This document shows positions 16,495 to 21,232 of a stretch of DNA of 21,232 nt, piece by piece. Both the position numbers and the translations under genes were made by a program. The notes under the pieces are model-generated. The model had not been told where the DNA came from. It did no database searches and saw nothing but the letters and a program-made list of their open reading frames with translations. Positions within the stretch are counted from its first letter, which is position 1. Every line of letters begins with the position of its first letter. Source of the DNA: Alphaproteobacteria bacterium UBA6062 (GTDB taxonomy: Bacteria > Pseudomonadota > Alphaproteobacteria > Sneathiellales > Sneathiellaceae); NCBI GenBank assembly GCA_002428885.1, contig DIYE01000171.1:1-21232 (forward strand). Direction: 5' to 3'.

Positions 16495-17247
16495 ATGATC
16501 GGGGAAAACAGGAGACTGGATCTTGAACTGGTTAGCAGAGGCCTCTGCGAGAGCCGGGCAAAGGCACAGGCTTTTATAAAAGAGGGTCGTGTCCAGGTGG
16601 ATGGTACTGTTGCGCTGAAGCCCAACCGGAAAATTCAAGACGACAGTCACATTCACCTTGATATTCCGGAAGATGACTGGGTCAGTAGAGGTGCCTACAA
16701 GCTTCTGGCGGCCCTGGAGCATTTTTCACCGGATGTGAAAGGGCGCATTGCTGCTGATATCGGGGCCTCAACCGGCGGGTTTTCAGAAGTACTGCTCAAA
16801 AGAGGCATCGGCAAAATCTACGCTGTCGATGTGGGGCACGGACAACTCCATGGAAAACTTCAGCGCGAAGAACGGCTGATCAATATGGAAGGTATCAACG
16901 CCCGCCACTTAACCCGTGATGACATTCCTGACCCGCTGGACCTGGTTGTGACGGATGCCAGTTTTATTTCTCTGAAAAAACTACTGCCTGCCGTTCTCAA
17001 TTTATGTGCCCCGGATGCACATCTTCTGGCGCTGATCAAACCGCAATTTGAGGTTGGCAAAGGCAATCTTGGCAAAGGCGGCATCGTCCGAGATGCGGAT
17101 CTGGCGGAACAGGTGCGGTACGATTTGGAAAACTGGATCAATGCTCTCCCTGGATGGCAGTGCCTCGGGACAGTTGACAGCCCGATCACCGGAAGCGACG
17201 GTAACCATGAGTATCTGATGGGAGCACAGAAAAATGCCGGTTCTTGA
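16495..17247 (+). CDS. tlyA: TlyA-type rRNA 2'-O-methyltransferase (S4 + FtsJ domains)
   Basis: This 250-residue protein begins with an S4 RNA-binding domain (about 7-62: RLDLELVSRGLCESRAKAQA, GRVQVDG) followed by an FtsJ/RrmJ-like methyltransferase. The SAM motif is ADIGASTGGFSEVLL (87-101). The K-D-K-E catalytic set can be placed at K69 (RGAYKL), D154 (VVTDAS), K182 (LIKPQFE) and E239 (GNHEYL). TlyA enzymes methylate ribose 2'-OH of cytidines in 16S and/or 23S rRNA, and some are annotated as haemolysins. I choose ATG at 16495, two bases after the dxs stop; an in-frame TTG at 16489 would overlap that stop. The end overlaps the next gene by 14 bases, so the two are probably coupled. The exact target base is unknown. 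Confidence 0.9.
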   Translation: MIGENRRLDLELVSRGLCESRAKAQAFIKEGRVQVDGTVALKPNRKIQDDSHIHLDIPEDDWVSRGAYKLLAALEHFSPDVKGRIAADIGASTGGFSEVLLKRGIGKIYAVDVGHGQLHGKLQREERLINMEGINARHLTRDDIPDPLDLVVTDASFISLKKLLPAVLNLCAPDAHLLALIKPQFEVGKGNLGKGGIVRDADLAEQVRYDLENWINALPGWQCLGTVDSPITGSDGNHEYLMGAQKNAGS

Positions 17248-18496
17248 CATCAAAGCCCTCGGTGCCGGCGGGGACGGCGTTGCACATCTCGACAATCAGC
17301 CCTGGTATATCCCCTTCTCTGCCATTGGCGATAAGCTGGAAGCAGAAGAGGCGGAAAAAAGGGGGAAGGGTGTTGCCGCAACCCTTAAAACGCTGATCGA
17401 ACCCTCCAAAGACAGGCAAAATCCAACCTGCCGTCACTTCGGAACCTGCGGCGGGTGCAACCTTCAACATATCGCTCCTGCACCGCTGGCAGACTGGAAG
17501 CAGGATCGTGTTCACCAGATACTGACCACCGCAGGACTTTCCACAATGGATATCCTGAGCCCTATTATCAGCCCTGCTCAATCACGCCGACGTGTCGAAT
17601 TCGTCGCTTCCAAGCGCAAGAAAGGGGTCATGATCGGATACCATATCCGGCGCAGCCATCAGGTTTTTGACGTCGGCGACTGCCCGCTGATCACGCCGGG
17701 CCTGTTTTCCCTGGTCAAACCGCTCCGGCAGATGCTCGCTGATATCATGCCGCGGAACAGCAAGGCCCGCCTCATGATAACCGAAACAACGAACGGACCG
17801 GATCTGCTTATCACTGCGAACCTGACCGATGATCTTTCTTTACGGGAAACACTGGCGGCTTTCTGTCAGGAACAATCCCTCTCCAGAATTTCTGTTTATC
17901 AGGAAGAGGAAAAACGACTGGATATCATGGCGGAGATAAGCCCTCCCCTGATCTCCATCGGACAGGATGAGGTTGCTCTTCCTCCCGGCGGTTTCCTGCA
18001 GGCAACACATCAAGGACAGGAAGCGTTGATTAACCTGCTGGAAAAGGCACTACCGAAACGTCAGGCCATCGCGGATCTATTCTGCGGATGTGGCAGTTTT
18101 TCACTGCCGGCAGCCCGGCTTTCAAAATCCGTCCACGCAATCGAAGGAGATGAGAATCTTATCCGGTCTCTACAAAAAGCCGCAAACGTCAAGATGTTGC
18201 CGATAACAACGGAATGCCGGGATCTGTTCAGACGCCCTCTTCTTGCGGAGGAGTTAAACAGGTTTGAAACAGTCATTATTGATCCGCCGAGAGCCGGCGC
18301 TCAGTCTCAAACGGAAGAACTGGCGAAAAGTACGGTGCAGAAAGTCATCTCTATTTCCTGCAATCCGGTGACATTTGCACGCGATGCGGCAGAGCTCGTG
18401 AGAGCCGGTTTCAAGCTGGGACCCGTTACTCCCGTCGACCAGTTCCTGTGGTCACCCCATGTAGAGCTTTTCTGCGTTCTGGAGAGAGAGGCTTAA
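17234..18496 (+). CDS. TrmA/RlmD-family RNA m5U methyltransferase with Fe-S cluster
   Basis: This 420-residue class I SAM-dependent RNA methyltransferase of the RumA/RlmD/TrmA group makes 5-methyluridine in rRNA or tRNA. A small N-terminal TRAM-like segment (1-60) is followed by iron-sulfur cysteines C66, C72 and C75 (CRHFGTCGGC) and C150. The SAM site is ADLFCGCGSFSLPAAR (280-295), DPPRAG lies at 350-355, the nucleophile is C376 in ISCNP, and the probable base is E411 (WSPHVELF). All catalytic residues are present. Which uridine it modifies (23S U1939, U747 or tRNA U54) cannot be read from sequence. It closes the six-gene run, and its stop codon overlaps that of the convergent gene. Confidence 0.92.
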   Translation: MPVLDIKALGAGGDGVAHLDNQPWYIPFSAIGDKLEAEEAEKRGKGVAATLKTLIEPSKDRQNPTCRHFGTCGGCNLQHIAPAPLADWKQDRVHQILTTAGLSTMDILSPIISPAQSRRRVEFVASKRKKGVMIGYHIRRSHQVFDVGDCPLITPGLFSLVKPLRQMLADIMPRNSKARLMITETTNGPDLLITANLTDDLSLRETLAAFCQEQSLSRISVYQEEEKRLDIMAEISPPLISIGQDEVALPPGGFLQATHQGQEALINLLEKALPKRQAIADLFCGCGSFSLPAARLSKSVHAIEGDENLIRSLQKAANVKMLPITTECRDLFRRPLLAEELNRFETVIIDPPRAGAQSQTEELAKSTVQKVISISCNPVTFARDAAELVRAGFKLGPVTPVDQFLWSPHVELFCVLEREA

Positions 18497-19782
18497 GACC
18501 GCTTTAAAGAAAAAGGCCGGACAGGTGCTTCCTGACTGGCACTGATGGCGGGGCCACTTACATAGTCAACATCAATTTTAAAAGCATAGCGGGCAAGAGA
18601 ATCATCTGCCAGCCCGCGCCAGGCGCATTTAATACCATTCTCCTTGGCTTTAAAGAACTGGTTTTGAATCCAGGGAAGGTCTTTGGGATCATTACCTGAA
18701 GCCGTCAGTGCGATGACCGGCAGATCGGAAATGGCATGGAAGCAATCCCAATCTTTTTCTACTTCGAAAGAAAATCCCAGGATCGTTGATGTTAGAGGCG
18801 TTAGAATTTGCCGGTAGCGGCTATTGGGGATTCCTTTTGCCACTCCTTCCACATTCAAAATCAAATGCCGCCGGGTATATTCCGGCAGGTCTTTCATGAT
18901 TTCTGCGTAATTTTTACGGCAATAGGCATTCGCCAGTGTTTCGAAGGCAACGGTTATCAGAATAATCGGTTTGTTACCGAGAGACCCCAGTGTTTCCATC
19001 ACGCTGCCGGCTTCTTTAAGCAGCAACAGGTCCAGCTCAGACCGCAGTCTGGCAGAGCCGCTGAAAATGGGATCATTGTCCGGTACAATTTCCAGATGAT
19101 CTCCGGTCCGACGTGCCGGCACCACTTCTGAGACCGAAATCAGCTGTTTGCGATGGTTAAGAACAGACCGGAACATGATTGTTAATTCGGATTCAGCTTC
19201 CTTGAATTGCTGTTCTTCACGCTTTTCCGTTTCCTGAATGGCTTCCTGGAAGTAATGAATTACCTCCTCTAAGCTGTTGAGGCCATCGATGGCACCGATA
19301 ACGTCCACATCCAGTACCATGGCCTCGACGGAAATCAGTTCAACACCCGGCATTTCGCCAAACAGCATGTTGATCAGTTCCCGGGACAGTTCCATGGCCC
19401 GGGCAAGCCCCTCTTCCCGGCTCATATTGGCAAAGATCAGGGCAAAACGCCCCTCCTCCAAATGAACGAAGGTATCCTGTTTTCGGAGCTTCTTGGTAAA
19501 GAAAGCATCGACGGCCTGGTTGACCCGATGCTCTATCTTTTCCCATTTCCCTTCATATTCCCGTTTTACCTCGTCCAGGCCAACAATCTGCAAACTGCTG
19601 GCCATCAGGGTCTTGACCACCTCGTTCTTGTTCCGACCAAAGGCCCTCAGGAAATGAGCCATTTCACCAATTTCGTGATGCTCCACAGGTCCGGCGGGCT
19701 TCTTCTCCCTCACCGCCTCGACCTCTTCATCCGAATTTCCCGACATCTCATTTTCAGGAATATGATCGGCAGCACTCGACAT
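18493..19782 (-). CDS. Degenerate GGDEF-EAL-like protein (no catalytic motifs)
   Basis: This 429-residue cytoplasmic protein has no motif I can assign firmly. An acidic N-terminus leads to an alpha-helical part. The stretch VHLEEGRFALIFANMSREEG (106-125) resembles the GGDEF active-site strand, with GGDEF replaced by EEGRF and followed by a family-like helix (LARAMELSRELINML). The second half resembles an EAL barrel: HLILNVEG, DCFHAISDLPVIAL, FKAKENGIKCAWRGL and finally FKIDVDYVSGPAI (401-413), close to the usual GVDYVQGYAI end. No E-A-L and no visible metal-ligand motifs are present. I infer an inactive GGDEF-EAL relative used as a sensor or scaffold; homology is not proven. A helical, charged linker lies at about 170-200. 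The start at 19782 lacks a clear ribosome-binding site; ATG at 19746 is an alternative. Confidence 0.6.
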   Translation of the reverse strand: MSSAADHIPENEMSGNSDEEVEAVREKKPAGPVEHHEIGEMAHFLRAFGRNKNEVVKTLMASSLQIVGLDEVKREYEGKWEKIEHRVNQAVDAFFTKKLRKQDTFVHLEEGRFALIFANMSREEGLARAMELSRELINMLFGEMPGVELISVEAMVLDVDVIGAIDGLNSLEEVIHYFQEAIQETEKREEQQFKEAESELTIMFRSVLNHRKQLISVSEVVPARRTGDHLEIVPDNDPIFSGSARLRSELDLLLLKEAGSVMETLGSLGNKPIILITVAFETLANAYCRKNYAEIMKDLPEYTRRHLILNVEGVAKGIPNSRYRQILTPLTSTILGFSFEVEKDWDCFHAISDLPVIALTASGNDPKDLPWIQNQFFKAKENGIKCAWRGLADDSLARYAFKIDVDYVSGPAISASQEAPVRPFSLKRS

Positions 19783-19992
19783 TCGTTAATTAAAACCCCG
19801 ATAAAAATACAAATAATTGCTTGGTTAACAGGAACAATCCAAATCTTTCTGAAGATGGCAGTATCCGGTGTAAAAAACGTTAACCCTGACCCTGTTAGAC
19901 AGGTAAAAAATCACCTTTATTTCACATTTTTATAAAATTAACTGTTCTTCTAAATATCCTGTTAAGGGGGCTGTGAAAGAGTAGAGTTTATT
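19783..19992. promoter_or_regulatory. A/T-rich divergent intergenic region
   Basis: About 210 bases lie between the GGDEF-EAL-like gene (leftward) and the orphan gene (rightward). The region is A/T-rich, with TTAATTAA (19786-19793), several single TTAA sites, TATAAA near 19931 and small inverted repeats such as CCTGT-TAG-ACAGG near 19890-19902. No pair of TTAA sites has the 7-base spacing of a CtrA box, and no clear -35/-10 pair is seen. Promoters for both genes probably lie here. Confidence 0.35.
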
Positions 19993-20409
19993 GTGCAAAA
20001 CACCGCAACATTCTGGATAGCCGTTATGTCGACTGTTATTGATTTTCAGAGATATGCTTCAGAATTCAGCGCTAATCCTGCGCCGACTATGTTGTCGGCA
20101 AAACCCCTTCGGGACTCACACCTGCGGGAAATTCAAAACTGTTTTGAAAACCGCCGTCTCACCCGGCTATGGTGCGGATATGCTTTTCTCAATGACATTC
20201 CGCAATCCTGCTACAGTATTGCCCATGTCGTAAATGATCCGGAATTTGTCGGTGCTGCCTTATTCATAAACTCAGAGCAACACACACAGTTTGTTTTCCG
20301 AGACCTCAAAAATATGTTCTGCCTGACAAATGCAAGTGGTGTCATTCTCGACCATCACCCTCACCTTGCCAATCTCCTGGATCGTTTCCAACAAAAACCA
20401 CTTCGCTGA
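19993..20409 (+). CDS. Uncharacterised protein of about 127-138 residues
   Basis: I do not recognise this protein. From GTG at 19993 it has 138 residues; from ATG at 20026 (MSTVIDFQRYASEF) it has 127, and the ATG start seems as likely. It has no signal peptide or membrane helix. Visible features are the basic helix LRDSHLREIQNCFENRRLTR, then short strand-like segments (CYSIAHVV, EFVGAALFIN, TQFVFRDL) and a His-Pro-His near the end (DHHPHLANLLDRF). Mixed alpha/beta order with short strands could fit a small sensory domain, but that is a guess. It lies upstream of the TusA gene on the same strand, with 76 bases between. Confidence 0.55.
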   Translation: MQNTATFWIAVMSTVIDFQRYASEFSANPAPTMLSAKPLRDSHLREIQNCFENRRLTRLWCGYAFLNDIPQSCYSIAHVVNDPEFVGAALFINSEQHTQFVFRDLKNMFCLTNASGVILDHHPHLANLLDRFQQKPLR

Positions 20410-20427
20410 CTGGGCTGTATTTATAAG

Positions 20428-20455
20428 TTTACGACCTAGGGATTCTGGGTATAGT
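20428..20455 (+). promoter_or_regulatory. Candidate sigma-70 promoter for the TusA-like gene
   Basis: TTTACG (20428-20433) and TATAGT (20450-20455) are separated by 16 bases; they match the -35 and -10 consensus at four and five of six positions. The -10 is preceded by TGGG. Transcription would begin near 20462, leaving a leader of about 24 bases with a GGGG ribosome-binding site before the GTG start. This would let the gene be expressed apart from the orphan gene upstream. Confidence 0.35.
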
Positions 20456-20485
20456 GCCTCCCATATTCACCACGGGGACACAAAA

Positions 20486-20749
20486 GTGAGTGCTTCACAT
20501 CAAACTCTGGATACATCAGGTCTGCATTGCCCGCTACCGGTTCTAAAAGCAAAAAAAGCGATCAAACGCCTTAAAGCCGGTGATCTTCTGACGGTTATCG
20601 CTACAGACCCTGCATCCCGCATAGACTTTGAACACTACTGCCATGTTTCCGGCCATTCCCTTCTCTCTGCAACAGAAGAGAAGGATGTCTTTACCTACCA
20701 AATCCGAATAGAAGCACCGGAAAGTCAGGAGCCTTCATCTCCTGCCTGA
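20486..20749 (+). CDS. TusA-family sulfurtransferase (sulfur carrier)
   Basis: This 87-residue protein has the family signature LDTSGLHCPLPVLKAKKAIK, with the persulfide-bearing cysteine at residue 15 (CPLP). It is followed by GDLLTVIATDPASRIDF and a short alpha/beta fold. TusA-like proteins pass sulfur from cysteine desulfurases to tRNA thiolation, molybdenum cofactor or sulfur-oxidation enzymes; which applies here is unclear. The frame is open upstream to 20330, but the extra 52 residues are unrelated to the family and overlap the previous gene. I therefore take GTG at 20486, which is preceded by ACGGGGACACAAAA. The last 25 bases overlap the convergent channel gene. Confidence 0.88.
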   Translation: MSASHQTLDTSGLHCPLPVLKAKKAIKRLKAGDLLTVIATDPASRIDFEHYCHVSGHSLLSATEEKDVFTYQIRIEAPESQEPSSPA

Positions 20750-21232
20750 AACGGCTTTGCAGGTCCCGCCGTCTCGCGCCCATCCGTGGGCGGAATATAG
20801 GCTTCAGGCTGGTCCGCCCCCATCCCCTGATAAACGGACAAAGACGGGAAAGCAAAACCACTACCGGCGCTTTCCACGATATGCTTGATGGCATAGGCAA
20901 AATTTTGTTTGATTTCGAGCCATTCGCCCCAATTTGTCGTCTTGGTAAAACAGTAAATCATGATATCAATACTGCTATCATTGAAACTGTCTGTCACAAC
21001 AAACAGAGTTGCTTCTCCCGGTTGCGCGAAATCAGCATTATCCGTGAGATACTCTCTGATCCTGTTGGTGATTTCCTGAAGCTGGGCAACAGACGTGGAA
21101 TATTCGACACCGATTTTCCAATAGATACGGCGGTGAGTCATTTCAGAAAAGTTGGTCACGGCCTTATCTGCAAAAACCGCGTTCGGCACAATGGTCGGTG
21201 CTTTGTCAAACCGCCGGATCATCGTGGACCGG
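20725..21232 (-). CDS. MscS-family mechanosensitive channel, C-terminal part
   Basis: The gene enters from the right edge; at least 168 codons are visible, including three before the first ATG in the window. The text RSTMIRRFDKAPTIVPNAVF is the beta-domain just after the pore helix in small-conductance mechanosensitive channels. It is followed by the alpha/beta vestibule (RRIYWKIGVEYSTS, IMIYCFTKTTNW) and a polar tail rich in Pro, Gly and Glu. The membrane helices lie outside the window. Such channels open on membrane tension to relieve osmotic shock. The stop lies inside the end of the convergent TusA gene. Ligand-binding or other added domains cannot be excluded. Confidence 0.85.
   Translation of the reverse strand, partial: RSTMIRRFDKAPTIVPNAVFADKAVTNFSEMTHRRIYWKIGVEYSTSVAQLQEITNRIREYLTDNADFAQPGEATLFVVTDSFNDSSIDIMIYCFTKTTNWGEWLEIKQNFAYAIKHIVESAGSGFAFPSLSVYQGMGADQPEAYIPPTDGRETAGPAKPFQAGDEGS

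Noticed and set aside
1..21232. Mobile element, CRISPR array, tRNA or rRNA genes
   Set aside because: No transposase, integrase, attachment-like repeats, regularly spaced repeats or recognisable RNA gene sequences were seen on either strand.

Overview
The window reads as chromosomal DNA of an alphaproteobacterium with moderate G+C (roughly 50%, judged by eye). The main evidence is the block histone-deacetylase-like gene, xseB, farnesyl diphosphate synthase, dxs, tlyA-type methyltransferase, TrmA/RlmD-type methyltransferase (12403-18496), an order typical of Alphaproteobacteria. The histidine kinase has a PleC/DivJ-like dimerisation domain, also common in that class. I cannot name the genus with confidence; deep marine groups such as Sneathiellales, Emcibacterales or Kordiimonadales would fit. 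I see no tRNA, rRNA, insertion sequence, integrase, CRISPR array or composition break, so this looks like ordinary resident chromosome.

Layout. Positions 1-1450 hold the tail of a class III aminotransferase, a convergent SDR oxidoreductase and a small PilZ (c-di-GMP receptor) protein. Positions 1502-5636 hold a three-gene cassette: a small DUF2946-like protein with a CPLC motif, a TonB-dependent outer-membrane receptor, and a four-helix PepSY membrane protein. It looks like a metal or metal-chelate uptake and reduction system. Both gaps around the receptor gene contain perfect inverted repeats. Positions 5654-7699 (minus) encode a hybrid-like sensor kinase: degenerate receiver, GAF, PAS, HisKA, HATPase. 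Positions 8001-12280 (minus) encode a two-gene RND efflux pump (adaptor, then permease) with no outer-membrane channel gene beside it. Positions 12403-18496 (plus) form a tight run of six genes for a deacetylase-like enzyme, exonuclease VII small subunit, isoprenoid precursor synthesis and two RNA methyltransferases. Positions 18493-19782 (minus) encode a protein I read as a degenerate GGDEF-EAL protein. The right end has an orphan protein of about 127-138 residues, a TusA-family sulfur carrier, and the C-terminal part of a MscS-family channel running off the edge.

How the genes fit together. The receptor binds and imports a metal complex across the outer membrane using TonB energy, and the PepSY protein could reduce or release the metal at the inner membrane. 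IspA and Dxs both feed isoprenoid synthesis. Two genes point to c-di-GMP signalling: the PilZ protein, whose binding motifs look intact, and the GGDEF-EAL-like protein, whose catalytic motifs appear lost.

I did not find an obviously new multi-gene defence or mobile system. The items most worth checking are the degenerate GGDEF-EAL protein, the structured leader before the TonB receptor, the kinase's unphosphorylatable receiver domain, and a TTAA-N7-TTAA (CtrA-like) site in the 300-bp gap upstream of the kinase.
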